A program made the translations under genes and the position numbers. Below the pieces are notes generated by a model. It worked only from the letters and a program-made list of their open reading frames with translations. It ran no database searches and was not told the DNA's origin. From an uncultured Ruminococcus sp. (GTDB lineage Bacteria > Bacillota > Clostridia > Lachnospirales > Lachnospiraceae), in the NCBI GenBank assembly GCA_900553885.1, contig USFD01000041.1, positions 1 through 27,112 of the forward strand: a stretch of 27,112 bases of DNA, read 5' to 3'. Shown here one piece after another: positions 16,456 through 25,207 of this stretch (position 1 is the stretch's first letter; each line of letters starts with the position of its first letter).

Positions 16456-17082
16456 CTATTCCGGCAGAGGGCTTTTGGAACCTGACAGAGGGGTCTGTGA
16501 GGGCGTGTTATCAGGATACATATGACGGAGGGCGTTCATGATCAGCCGGAAGGTGAGCTGGGCCATATATTGAGGCGTTTCATCGGTATCGGATGTCAGC
16601 CAGGTTTTCACCAGACCGATGCAGCCGGAAAGACAGAAAGAATAGGAATATTTCAGGTCTTCAATAGTGTCCGGAAAAGTCCGGCGCAGTACGTTAAGAC
16701 TGTGGGTGGAAATCAGATTTTCAATGCGATGGATAAACGCGATATCCCCGTTTGGCCCCAGCAAGGCGTTGCAGATATCTTTGTTTTCTGCCAGGATATG
16801 AAAAATATCCTCAATAAAAGGAAAGCTGGATTCGTTAAAGGGACTGACCGGATGATTCTGAATGGTCTGGCGGATCTCTTCCAGCAGTTCTTCTTCAATG
16901 GTGGAAAGCATATTGAAAATATCCGTATAATGGAGATAGAAAGTAGAACGGTTGATATCCACTTCCTCTACCAGTTCTTTTACAGTAATTTCTTTAATAC
17001 TTTTTTCCTGCATAAGTTTTGCAAGCCCGGCTCGAAGCTGGGCTTTCGTTTTGCGGATTCTCCGGTCAGTTTTTTCTTTCAT
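16456..17082 (-). CDS. TetR/AcrR-family transcriptional regulator
   Basis: This is a 208-residue regulator with an N-terminal helix-turn-helix (about residues 10-55: IKEITVKELVEEVDINRSTF followed by YLHYTDIF) and a helical ligand-binding C-terminal part. AAAGGAG precedes the ATG by eight bases, and a TATAAT box lies at 17111-17116 on the minus strand. It is divergent from the large YhgE/Pip membrane protein gene. Repeated ATAGAC boxes between them make it the probable local repressor of that gene and of itself. The ligand is unknown. Confidence 0.92.
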   Translation of the reverse strand: MKEKTDRRIRKTKAQLRAGLAKLMQEKSIKEITVKELVEEVDINRSTFYLHYTDIFNMLSTIEEELLEEIRQTIQNHPVSPFNESSFPFIEDIFHILAENKDICNALLGPNGDIAFIHRIENLISTHSLNVLRRTFPDTIEDLKYSYSFCLSGCIGLVKTWLTSDTDETPQYMAQLTFRLIMNALRHMYPDNTPSQTPLSGSKSPLPE

Positions 17083-17120
17083 AGATTTCTCCTTTCGAAA
17101 ATATAAAAAAATTATAAACC

Positions 17121-17157
17121 ATAGACACTAGATAGACATTTTGTCTATTAATAGACG
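17121..17157. promoter_or_regulatory. Operator cluster of ATAGAC boxes between tetR and yhgE-like gene
   Basis: The box ATAGAC occurs at 17121 and 17132 (11 bases apart, one helical turn), inverted at 17143-17148, and again at 17151. The central pair ATAGACA, TTT, TGTCTAT (17132-17148) is a perfect seven-base inverted repeat. The cluster covers the expected -35 area of the TetR gene and lies just upstream of the promoter on the other side. Confidence 0.65.
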
Positions 17158-17177
17158 CAACGAAGGATTATTGTCGG

Positions 17178-17206
17178 TTGTAAGGTATTTATAACCCTAG
17201 TATAAT
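17178..17206 (+). promoter_or_regulatory. Promoter of the YhgE/Pip-like gene
   Basis: TTGTAA (17178-17183), a 17-base spacer and TATAAT (17201-17206) lie 75 bases before the start codon. Confidence 0.7.
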
Positions 17207-17280
17207 GCAGTATGTGTAAATAATCAACATAGTATCTATTAAACTATAACTAGTTGCGCAGACAGAAAGGAGACAGGAGA

Positions 17281-20200
17281 ATGCTGAAACTAGAGTGGAA
17301 AAAGCTACTGAGTAATAAACTCATGTTGGTAGTTATTGTTGCGATTATTGCAATTCCTACCATTTATACCACCCTTTTTCTGGGATCCATGTGGGACCCT
17401 TATGGCAATATGGACAAATTGCCCGTGGCTGTGGTGAATGAGGATAAACCGGTAGAATATGAGGGAGAAACATTAAACATAGGAAAAGAAATGGTGGAGA
17501 ATCTGAAAGAGGACAGTTCTCTGAATTTTTCTTTTACAGATAAGGAAAGGGCCCGGCAGGGGCTGAAAGACGGAAGTTATTATATGGTCATTACCATACC
17601 GGAGGATTTTTCAGCCAATGCAGCCACCCTTACCCGGGAAAAACCTGAAAAAATGGAACTTTCTTATGAAACAAACCCGGGTACCAATTACATTGCTTCT
17701 AAGATGAGCGAGACAGCTATGGAGAAAATCCAGAGTTCTGTCCGGGAAGAAGTTACCCGCACCTATGCAGAAGCGGTTTTTGAACAGATCGGTAAGGCCG
17801 GGGACGGAATGGAGGAAGCGGCAGATGGTTCCGGGAAGCTCCAGGAGGGAACTCGGGAACTTGCCTCAGGAAATGAACAGATCGAAGAGAATTTACAGGT
17901 TCTGGCAGATAGTACTCTGGTATTCAGAGATGGTAGTCAGACCCTGGAAGAGGGACTAAAGACTTATACAGATGGAGTAACAGCCGCAGACAAGGGAGCA
18001 CGTGAACTTCAGGATGGGGCCAGTGAACTGAACAAGGGGACGAAAACCCTGGACAGCGGGGCAAAAGAACTTGCCGGCGGAAGTGAAAGCCTGGATGCAG
18101 GAGCCCAGTCCCTGGAAGAGGGCATGGGACAGTTAGAAGGAAAGATCCCGGGACTTTCTCAGGGAGTCCGGGCATTATCCCAGGGGTCTTCCCAGCTTGC
18201 CGCAGGTGTCAAGACAGCAGGAGAGGGAAGCAAAAGTCTGAAGGCAGGAGCTGAACAGACAGACAGGGGTCTTGCATCTTTACAGGAAGGACTGGATCAG
18301 CTGAACAGTGCAGCATCCCAGCTTCCCGGGCAGACACAGAAACTTCAGGAAGGTACAAATGAGGTTTATGAAGGGGCAGCTCAGCTTTCCCAGGGAATGA
18401 AGCTTCTGGAAGAACAGGCAGTCCCCGGCATTTCTGCCAGTATTGATCAGGTAAACGGACAGCTGCAGGATGGAGGAAAACAGGTTTTTGACTCTGTGAA
18501 AGAGGACGCGGACCAGTTAAAGTCCAGTGCCGATCAGCTCCTTGCGGGGATTCAGGGAACGGAGAGCATGTCCCAGGAAACAGGAAGTGGGGACCAACTG
18601 GGCGATACTTTAGAGGGGAATGCCCAGGAAGCCGGAAACCAGGCAGAGGCAGCCCAGGCTGCGGCAGAAAATCTGGGAGGTGTGGAAAGTACAGACGCCT
18701 CTTATTTAAGTGATTCCTTGCAGCAGGCAATTGATTCAGGAGATATAGATGCAGTGGCATCCGTTGCCTGGGAGGCAGTGGCAGTTGCACAGCAAAACGC
18801 CGATGCAGCCAATGAGGCGGGAAGCCGTCTCCAGGAAGCTTCTCAGGCTCTTGGGAACAGCAGTGCCGCCCTGTTTCAGGATCAGCAGACCATGGCAGAG
18901 GCAGCCCGGCAGGCCCGGGATATGACCGGGGCCGGTTTGGCAGGGGAAAATTCTACAGACCTGAGCAGTGTGGTAAAGGATCTTCAGGCATTATCAGAAG
19001 GTCTGGGACAGTTGTCTGCTCAGACAGAAACAGCCGGAGAACAGTATCTGGCAGGAGTGGACAGCGGCATGGAGCAGCTGAAGAGCGGAATCGGCACACA
19101 GGTTGGAGACAGCCTGTCTCAGCTGAGGGAAGGTGCTGACCGTCTTACCCAGGGAAGTGGAGAAGTGAACCGGGGAGTAGAACAGCTGACTGAGGCGGCA
19201 CCTGCACTTGCCGGCGGAATCCAGAGTGCAAAGGATGGAGCCGGAGTACTGAAGACACAGGGAACGGAAGCACTGGTACAGGGAGCCGGGCAGCTGGATG
19301 AGGGATTTGGCCGTCTGGTACAGGGAAGTTCTGATCTGGATAAAGGAGTACAGGAAATGCAGGGACAGCTTCCGGCTCTTTCCCAGGGAGTGGAACAGCT
19401 GTCCCAGGGAGCAAAGGATCTGAAACAGGGAACTGGAAGTCTGAAGACAGGAGCCCAGACCCTTTTTCAGGGAGCAGGAACTCTTTCGGCGGGTATGGAT
19501 ACCTTGGTAGCCGGAACCAGCAAGTTGTCTCAGGGAACCGGCCAGCTTACTGCAAACAATCAGGCTCTTCTTGGAGGAGCGGTACAGCTGGAGGACGGAG
19601 CCTCCCAGATCAGCAGCGGAGCTTCCCAGCTTCATGACGGAAGTAAAACTCTTGGATCCGGGATTGAACAGCTGGCGGAAGGAACTGGGACTTTAAAAGA
19701 CAGTCTGGCAGATGGGGCAAAACAGATCCGGGATACGAATAAAGGAGAAGATACGGCGGATATGTTTGCAGCTCCTGTGGAAACAAAAGAAACACAGATC
19801 ACCAGGGTAGAAAATAACGGCCATGCCATGGCCCCCTATATGATGTCTGTGGCACTTTGGGTAGGCTGTATTGCCTTTAGTCTTATGTATCCGCTGACAA
19901 AGTACAGCGGAAAGCTGAAATCCGGTCTGGCCTGGTGGGGAAGCAAGGCATCGGTACTGTATCTGATTGCCCTGCTCCAGGCAGCGGTGATGATCTTTAT
20001 GCTTCATCTGTGTGACGGTTTTAAGCCGGTGGAAATGGGGAAAACCCTGGCGGTAGCCTGTCTGGCTTCGGTGGCTTTTATGTCTGTGATGTATTTCTTT
20101 ACCAATACTTTTGGCAAAGTGGGAAGTTTCCTGATGCTGGTATTTATGGTGATCCAGCTGGCAGGTTCTGTGGGAACCTACCCCCTGGAACTGTCCGGAA

Positions 20201-20427
20201 GCTTTGTCCCTTATCTTCATGACTGGGTACCGTTCACTTATACGGTGGAAGCCTTCCGAAGTACCATATCAGGAGGAGAAAGTATTCAGGAAGCCGTAAT
20301 ATTCCTGACCGTTTTGTGGATCGTCTTTACCCTGCTGACCATTCTGGAGTTCCAGATCCGGACCCTTAAGATGAAAAGAGGAAAAAGGACTCTGGATAAC
20401 TGGTTAGAGGAAAAGGGACTGGCATAA
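17281..20427 (+). CDS. YhgE/Pip-family membrane protein with long repeat-rich extracellular part
   Basis: This is a 1,048-residue membrane protein of the YhgE/Pip family (phage infection protein), related in layout to ABC-2 type exporters and to EsaA of type VII secretion. One membrane helix sits at residues 13-35. A YhgE-type extracellular domain follows (MWDPYGNMDKLPVAVVNED). About 600 residues then repeat the pattern LxxGxxxLxxGxxxL (for example LDSGAKELAGGSESLDAGAQ), which should form a long helical stalk. About five helices lie near residues 850-1030. The ATG at 17281 follows AAGGAG by eight bases; a TTG at 17254 would translate that site. Its divergent TetR neighbour suggests it is induced by a compound it helps export or resist, but the substrate is unknown. 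Confidence 0.9.
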   Translation: MLKLEWKKLLSNKLMLVVIVAIIAIPTIYTTLFLGSMWDPYGNMDKLPVAVVNEDKPVEYEGETLNIGKEMVENLKEDSSLNFSFTDKERARQGLKDGSYYMVITIPEDFSANAATLTREKPEKMELSYETNPGTNYIASKMSETAMEKIQSSVREEVTRTYAEAVFEQIGKAGDGMEEAADGSGKLQEGTRELASGNEQIEENLQVLADSTLVFRDGSQTLEEGLKTYTDGVTAADKGARELQDGASELNKGTKTLDSGAKELAGGSESLDAGAQSLEEGMGQLEGKIPGLSQGVRALSQGSSQLAAGVKTAGEGSKSLKAGAEQTDRGLASLQEGLDQLNSAASQLPGQTQKLQEGTNEVYEGAAQLSQGMKLLEEQAVPGISASIDQVNGQLQDGGKQVFDSVKEDADQLKSSADQLLAGIQGTESMSQETGSGDQLGDTLEGNAQEAGNQAEAAQAAAENLGGVESTDASYLSDSLQQAIDSGDIDAVASVAWEAVAVAQQNADAANEAGSRLQEASQALGNSSAALFQDQQTMAEAARQARDMTGAGLAGENSTDLSSVVKDLQALSEGLGQLSAQTETAGEQYLAGVDSGMEQLKSGIGTQVGDSLSQLREGADRLTQGSGEVNRGVEQLTEAAPALAGGIQSAKDGAGVLKTQGTEALVQGAGQLDEGFGRLVQGSSDLDKGVQEMQGQLPALSQGVEQLSQGAKDLKQGTGSLKTGAQTLFQGAGTLSAGMDTLVAGTSKLSQGTGQLTANNQALLGGAVQLEDGASQISSGASQLHDGSKTLGSGIEQLAEGTGTLKDSLADGAKQIRDTNKGEDTADMFAAPVETKETQITRVENNGHAMAPYMMSVALWVGCIAFSLMYPLTKYSGKLKSGLAWWGSKASVLYLIALLQAAVMIFMLHLCDGFKPVEMGKTLAVACLASVAFMSVMYFFTNTFGKVGSFLMLVFMVIQLAGSVGTYPLELSGSFVPYLHDWVPFTYTVEAFRSTISGGESIQEAVIFLTVLWIVFTLLTILEFQIRTLKMKRGKRTLDNWLEEKGLA

Positions 20428-20442
20428 GAGAAAAAAGAAGGG

Positions 20443-20490
20443 AAAGGACTTTGTACTGCCTTTGAAAAGACAGTGCAGGGTCCTTTTTTT
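20443..20490 (+). terminator. Terminator after the YhgE/Pip-like gene
   Basis: AAAGGACTTTGTACTG (20443-20458) pairs with CAGTGCAGGGTCCTTT (20471-20486) through several G-U positions. TTTTTTT follows within the descending arm. Confidence 0.85.
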
Positions 20491-20580
20491 CGGCCATCCA
20501 TACACTATAATTTATATAAGGTATGATATGGACAGACAGCGGGAACGGAAGTCCATATTTTCTCTTCCTCCTAAATATTT

Positions 20581-21051
20581 CTAGAATCCGCCATCGTTAT
20601 AAGCTCTGGTTATTACATAAGACGGCTCATAATACGCACTGCTATTGCAGTTGTCGATCGTATCGCATATCTCATCATTATATATCCGAAGCATTCCATC
20701 AATATAATCTTCTTCTGGCTGCAACGTTGACAAAATCAGCCTTGTATACACCTTTCCCATCTGTGTTTCTGATGGAATCTTGTCCACCAGCTCTGGATCG
20801 ATATCCGCTACATCAAAATCTCCTTTTTCCAATCTATACTCTTCAATCCATTCATGTTCAATTTTTAATGGGTTTTCGCAATGTAGTACATTCGCAATGC
20901 TGATCAGCCGCTCCCATTCAGCTTTTGGTATTGAATTGACAATATATTTGTTCTTCTGATGTAATTTTCTTGCCACACGTTCTATCATATAACACAGAAA
21001 ATAAAGATCGTTCTCGGTTATCTGTTCCTCGGGAAAAAATTTGTTCATCAT
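20581..21051 (-). CDS. Conserved hypothetical protein, partner of a DUF3990-type gene
   Basis: This is a 156-residue acidic cytoplasmic protein with no signal peptide or membrane segment. It begins MMNKFFPEEQITENDLYFLC and ends SYVITRAYNDGGF. I recognise the type only as a conserved protein that follows DUF3990 genes in gut Clostridia; no function is established. Its ATG overlaps the stop of the DUF3990 remnant in ATGA, so it depends on translation of that remnant or of the short codons before it. The gene pair has the look of a toxin/antitoxin or modifier/target unit, but this is inference. It appears intact. Confidence 0.75.
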   Translation of the reverse strand: MMNKFFPEEQITENDLYFLCYMIERVARKLHQKNKYIVNSIPKAEWERLISIANVLHCENPLKIEHEWIEEYRLEKGDFDVADIDPELVDKIPSETQMGKVYTRLILSTLQPEEDYIDGMLRIYNDEICDTIDNCNSSAYYEPSYVITRAYNDGGF

Positions 21052-21300
21052 AACGAATAACTCCCTTCAAATTTGATAGTCTGCAATGCTCTCTCTGTGC
21101 AGAATACAATCTGATGTGTCGGATACTTGAATCTAACCAGTTCCCAGAAAGCTTCTTTTGATATTCTTTCTGCCATATAATCTTCCACATAATCCCATAT
21201 TGTATCATCTGCCATCGGCCCCTCCACAATATCATAATCATGTTTCAGACCTAGTCGACAATTTACAACAAACTGAAGCCATTCCTTTGCTTTCTCCCAT
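21048..21300 (-). pseudogene. DUF3990-type gene, N-terminal half deleted
   Basis: The frame encodes about 83 residues that match the C-terminal half of DUF3990 proteins as I know them (AKEWLQFVVNCR, YDIVEGPMADDTIWDYVED, HQIVFCTERALQTIKFEGS). The N-terminal part of the family, with its LYHGS and DFGxGFY segments, is missing. A promoter, an AAGGGGA ribosome site and an ATG at 21319 are still in place, but that ATG reads only two codons before a stop and is out of frame with the tail. The simplest reading is an internal deletion that kept the start signals and the tail. The tail still leads into the partner gene by an ATGA overlap. Confidence 0.65.
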
Positions 21301-21338
21301 AAGATACCCCTTAGTCCATGATTTCCAAATCCCCTTAT

Positions 21339-21367
21339 ATTATAACACCCCGTTATTCCCCTGTCAT
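21339..21367 (-). promoter_or_regulatory. Promoter of the DUF3990-type pair
   Basis: On the minus strand, ATGACA (21367-21362), a 17-base spacer and a perfect TATAAT (21344-21339) form a strong promoter, upstream of the residual start codon at 21319. Confidence 0.75.
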
Positions 21368-21380
21368 TTTCTTTCTCGTA

Positions 21381-21422
21381 TGTATAAAAGAGGAGAACAG
21401 CACGTCATGTGTCTGCTCTCCT
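21381..21422 (-). terminator. Terminator of the HelD-like gene
   Basis: On the minus strand, AGGAGAGCAGACAC pairs with GTGCTGTTCTCCT with one bulge and one mismatch. CTTTTAT follows. It lies 30 bases after the HelD-like stop. Confidence 0.7.
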
Positions 21423-21452
21423 CAAATCTCCTGCATAATTCTTTTCCCTGTC

Positions 21453-24400
21453 TCAGCCGGTTATTTTTTTGTACAATTCCAGAGTATTTTTACTGTCTCC
21501 GCCATAGATAAAGTAATAATCAATCTGATCTGTACCGTCTGTATATACATAGTTTCCATACGTTGGGATCGTACAGCAGATGACCGAATGTTCCGCAGTT
21601 ATTCCGATGCCATATCCCTTATCGGAAATCAGAAGAGGCATACGCATAGTTCTTCCTCCGAAACTGATGTATCTTGCTTTCTGGTTCATACGTTCCAGGT
21701 CTTCGTTCAGACTTCCTTTCGCATATATTTTTTCGGTTTTCCCCCAGTCAAAGTACGTCCATGTGTCGCTGTGGGAACCCGTCTCGATCTGCCGCGGCAG
21801 GTCTGCTTTCTCCGTCAGAAGAAGTTTTCCTTTCCTGTCGCAGAACTGCAGGGCTCCGGTTCTTTTATCGATCCGGACGATGAGATTTTCTGTCGCAATC
21901 TCCACCAGCGTTTTCCCTGCTTTGGCGCTCCACGAAGGCAGGGTGTCCGGCTGGTAGTTCCAGTATCCCTCCTGAAAGCTTCCCATCGTACCTTTCAGGA
22001 ATTGTACTCGGATGATTTCTGGAGTCAGAGGCGTCAGCCGCAGGATTCCGTATCTGCTGATCATTTCCAGATACTTTTTCCCTTTCTTCAGGATCCGAAC
22101 CGAACAGTCGATGCGGCTGTGCCCTTTCGGGCGCAGAATGCTTTCCTGTGGGATTTCACCGAAGCGATGCAGGGATGTATTGACCGGCTGCTGAGCGGAT
22201 GCATCCGGATTCTCGGTTTTCTTCAGCGGCCGCACAGCCGGATTCCTTTCAAAAATCTTTCTGGTCTGGACAAGTTCGTCGATACCGCTTCCGTTCTCCG
22301 GCGTCTGTGCGGAACCTTCCGTATCGTTTCTCTTCTCCGACGCGTGCACTGCTTTGGGCTTCCGAATTTCCGGTCTTTTCTGCTGTCTGTCCGCTTTTTC
22401 CCGCTGCACCTTTTTCTCCTCTTCCAGCAGCTGCATCCTCTTTTCTCCGGACACCGGTCTGGCGATCAGATCGGTGAGGTCTCCCTGGTGGACGACCGTC
22501 AGTTCATGAAGGGCACGGGTCGCCGCCACATACAGAAGCTTTACGTACCTGTCTTCCGCCGGATAATGTTCCGCGGACGGGTGATAGAGCAGTACCCCGT
22601 CAAATTCCAGGCCTTTCGTATATTCTACCGGAAGTACCATGATTCCCTGGGTAAAGTTTGCAGTTTCCGGGTTGCTGTCCGCCAGCGGAAGCTTTGCGCC
22701 CAGACGCCCGCTTACCATCGCCGCTTCCTCTTCGTCCCTGCAGATCACCGCAATGGTTTCCCTGCCTTCCTGCATCCATTGCCGGATATTTTTTTCGGTC
22801 TCCGCAAGCATCTCCTCTTCATTTTTGCACTGAGTCACGCGTACCTGACTTCCATGACGGCTGATAGGTTCCACCGGATAAATCGCAAAATTTCCATGCC
22901 GCAGGATTTCCGTTGCAAAATGAGAAATCTCCACCGTGTTGCGGTAGCTTTTCTTCAGCAGCCCGAAACCGTCTGGATTCGTGGAAAGCATCAGTTTTCT
23001 CAGTTCTTCCCAGTCGTTCAGACCGTATCCGAAATGAATGTTCTGGGACACGTCGCCCATGATTGTATAGGTACAACCCCGGAGACAGTATTCCAGCGCC
23101 CCGTATGCCATCATTCCAAAATCCTGTGCCTCGTCGATGATCACATGGCTCGCCTCCCGGATTCCGTCGGTTTCCTTGATCCGTTTGTACAGATACGCAA
23201 GCGCCGCCAGATCGTAGAGATCAAATGCATCTTCCGGAAACGGCACGGCTTTTCCCTGCTCTGCCTGTGCCGTCAGAAACTCCCGGTAAACCTCATAAAC
23301 GGAGCCTTTCCATACATCTTTTCCAAAATGCCAGCGGTACATCCTCTGCAGTTCCTTTTTCTCCTCCGGCGAATAGGAGACATACTTTCCGGAAAGTTCA
23401 TTTTCCAGCCTTGACCGGAGGATTTCATTGAGCATATTGATCTTGCCCTGCATGGAAACTCTTGGATTGTGTTCCAGGTAACTGCTGATCGTATCCTCAT
23501 CCATCAGCAGAACACCGTTTTTCTCCAGACGGATTTCCTCATGGGAAACTGCTTCCCTTTCGTATTCCCGGCAAAACTGTTCCAGATCATGAAACCACCC
23601 ATAGCTGCCTTTCCTGCACGCCGTTTCGTCCTTCTTATCCACGGATCGGATCCTTTGAACCTTCGGGTCCCAGTCTTCATAGAGAAGTCTTACAAACAGC
23701 TGTTCCATCGTCATCTGGGAGACCCCGTACACATCCAGATCCGGCAGAACGCTGGTAATATAGTTCAGCAGAATCCGGTTGCTGCCGATAATATAAAAGT
23801 CCTGCGGGCGGAATTCTTCCTCATAATTGTAAAGAATATAAGAGATCCTGTGCATCGCCACCGTGGTCTTTCCCGATCCCGCCACTCCCTGGACGATCAG
23901 ATTCCGCTTCGGCGTTCTTCGGATCATATCATTCTGCTCCGCCTGGATCGTCGCAATGATCTCTCCAAGCACCGCCGTCTTGTTTCTCGCCAGATACTTG
24001 GTCAGAAGCTCATCGTTCGCCACCACATCGGAATCAAAGAAATCCTTCAGCCGGTCATCGGCGATTTCATAGGTTCGCTTTCGCTTCAGATCCACTTCAA
24101 ACGTACCTTCGCCCTTTACCGTGTAAGTACATCTTCCCGTATTATTTTCATAATAAACCGACGCCAGCGGCGCTCTCCAGTCGATCACGACAGGTTCCGC
24201 CGCCTCTTTGGAAATGCCGACCCTCCCCACATAATAAGATTCCTCCTGAGGCTGACTGACATCTTTGAAATCAATTCTGCCAAAATACGGGGTCTTTCTC
24301 GCCTTCCGGCACCGCACCAGATCCCTCTGCCGCTCTCTCATCTGCGCCTGGGTATTATGAAGCATCGCCAGCGCTTCCTTGTCTTTTGGTCCGTATGTCT

Positions 24401-24566
24401 CCACCAGATCATGGTACTCATCCGACAGCGCCTTCACATAACTCTCCGTCCTGATCAGATTCGCCTGCGCAATATCGATGATTTCTTTCAGCTGCTTTTC
24501 CTCGTCCTCCCGGCTCAGCCCCGGAACCGGACGGAAAGTTCCCTTTTTCTGTTTTTTCTGCATCAT
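21453..24566 (-). CDS. HelD-like motor ATPase fused to a GH31-type beta-sandwich
   Basis: The protein has 1,037 residues. Residues 1-700 form a superfamily 1 (UvrD/HelD-like) ATPase: an N-terminal coiled coil, Walker A GVAGSGKT (227-234), Walker B VIIDEAQDF (475-483), VEYTKGLEFDGV (647-658) and the arginine-finger motif LLYVAATRAL (678-687). HelD proteins release stalled RNA polymerase from DNA in Firmicutes. Residues 700-825 are a charged, low-complexity linker. Residues 826-1037 resemble the N-terminal mutarotase-like domain of GH31 glycosidases (ISRYGILRLTPLTPEIIRVQ, ARYISFGGRTMRMPLL, IDYYFIYGGDSKNTLE) and end where the catalytic barrel would begin. The barrel is absent. No stop or shift was seen at the joint. 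The gene follows the GNAT gene by 17 bases, with GGAAGGA before the ATG. Confidence 0.85.
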   Translation of the reverse strand: MMQKKQKKGTFRPVPGLSREDEEKQLKEIIDIAQANLIRTESYVKALSDEYHDLVETYGPKDKEALAMLHNTQAQMRERQRDLVRCRKARKTPYFGRIDFKDVSQPQEESYYVGRVGISKEAAEPVVIDWRAPLASVYYENNTGRCTYTVKGEGTFEVDLKRKRTYEIADDRLKDFFDSDVVANDELLTKYLARNKTAVLGEIIATIQAEQNDMIRRTPKRNLIVQGVAGSGKTTVAMHRISYILYNYEEEFRPQDFYIIGSNRILLNYITSVLPDLDVYGVSQMTMEQLFVRLLYEDWDPKVQRIRSVDKKDETACRKGSYGWFHDLEQFCREYEREAVSHEEIRLEKNGVLLMDEDTISSYLEHNPRVSMQGKINMLNEILRSRLENELSGKYVSYSPEEKKELQRMYRWHFGKDVWKGSVYEVYREFLTAQAEQGKAVPFPEDAFDLYDLAALAYLYKRIKETDGIREASHVIIDEAQDFGMMAYGALEYCLRGCTYTIMGDVSQNIHFGYGLNDWEELRKLMLSTNPDGFGLLKKSYRNTVEISHFATEILRHGNFAIYPVEPISRHGSQVRVTQCKNEEEMLAETEKNIRQWMQEGRETIAVICRDEEEAAMVSGRLGAKLPLADSNPETANFTQGIMVLPVEYTKGLEFDGVLLYHPSAEHYPAEDRYVKLLYVAATRALHELTVVHQGDLTDLIARPVSGEKRMQLLEEEKKVQREKADRQQKRPEIRKPKAVHASEKRNDTEGSAQTPENGSGIDELVQTRKIFERNPAVRPLKKTENPDASAQQPVNTSLHRFGEIPQESILRPKGHSRIDCSVRILKKGKKYLEMISRYGILRLTPLTPEIIRVQFLKGTMGSFQEGYWNYQPDTLPSWSAKAGKTLVEIATENLIVRIDKRTGALQFCDRKGKLLLTEKADLPRQIETGSHSDTWTYFDWGKTEKIYAKGSLNEDLERMNQKARYISFGGRTMRMPLLISDKGYGIGITAEHSVICCTIPTYGNYVYTDGTDQIDYYFIYGGDSKNTLELYKKITG

Positions 24567-24583
24567 GAAACATTTCCTTCCGT

Positions 24584-25087
24584 TTACAATACTTTTTCAC
24601 ACGCATAATAATGATCGCCATACATATCGCATTCTCCTGCAGTCTGAAATCCACAGTGCAGATAAGTACGGTACGCCGGCACATTTTTCGCCGCAACCAG
24701 CAGTCTTGCCGCACCGCATCCTCTTTCTTTCAAAACCTCTTCCAGAGAAGTTACCAGTGTTTTCGCAAGCCCTCTTCCCTGATACTCCGGAGAAATAACA
24801 ATCCGCGCAATCTCACAGACCATCTTTCCGTCCTCAGGCTCTTTCCAGAACGGCAGATCCTCCAACTCATTTTCCGGCACAATGGACGCCGCACCAATCA
24901 CCTGCTCCCCATCCGCCGGACCGTCTCCGTCCAACAGCACAAACAAATTGCCATATTCCAGATCCACAGCAATCTCTTCCTCCCCTGGATAATATACATT
25001 CCAGGTGCAAAACTCTGAATCAATGACCGACCGATACAAAGCCAAGATTTTTTCCGCCTCTTCTTCACGCGCCTTTCGAACTACCAT
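24584..25087 (-). CDS. GNAT-family N-acetyltransferase
   Basis: This is an acetyltransferase that moves an acetyl group from acetyl-CoA to an amine of unknown substrate. The GNAT core is seen as ARIVISPEYQGRGLAKTLV (acetyl-CoA loop Q-G-R-G-L-A) and a C-terminal AYRTYLHCGFQTAGE segment. I chose the ATG at 25087, which gives a normal family start (MVVRKAREEEAEKIL) with GGGAGG four to five bases upstream; the ATG at 25099 would translate that site. It is the first gene of an operon with the HelD-like ATPase, behind a good promoter. Confidence 0.88.
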   Translation of the reverse strand: MVVRKAREEEAEKILALYRSVIDSEFCTWNVYYPGEEEIAVDLEYGNLFVLLDGDGPADGEQVIGAASIVPENELEDLPFWKEPEDGKMVCEIARIVISPEYQGRGLAKTLVTSLEEVLKERGCGAARLLVAAKNVPAYRTYLHCGFQTAGECDMYGDHYYACEKVL

Positions 25088-25138
25088 ATGCCCTCCCATA
25101 TTATTCTCATTAAATACCTTACCAACTGTGTAAATTTC

Positions 25139-25167
25139 ATTTTATCAGAAAAGAAAGCTTTCATCAA
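25139..25167 (-). promoter_or_regulatory. Promoter of the GNAT/HelD operon
   Basis: On the minus strand, TTGATG (25167-25162), a 17-base spacer holding the palindrome GAAAGCTTTC, and TAAAAT (25144-25139) lie about 52 bases before the GNAT start. Confidence 0.6.
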
Positions 25168-25207
25168 TCGCAACCGTTCAGCCCAATTTCTTTCCGTTCG
25201 CAAACAC

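Noticed and set aside
17790..19720. Tandem DNA repeats or a CRISPR-like array inside the YhgE/Pip-like gene
   Set aside because: The repetition is in the protein pattern; DNA copies are diverged and in frame, with no constant spacers.
21318..23414. 698-residue open frame on the plus strand opposite the HelD-like gene
   Set aside because: It is a mirror of the strongly coding minus strand, with no ribosome site and no recognisable domain; its sequence is rich in F, R, S and P as typical of antisense translation.
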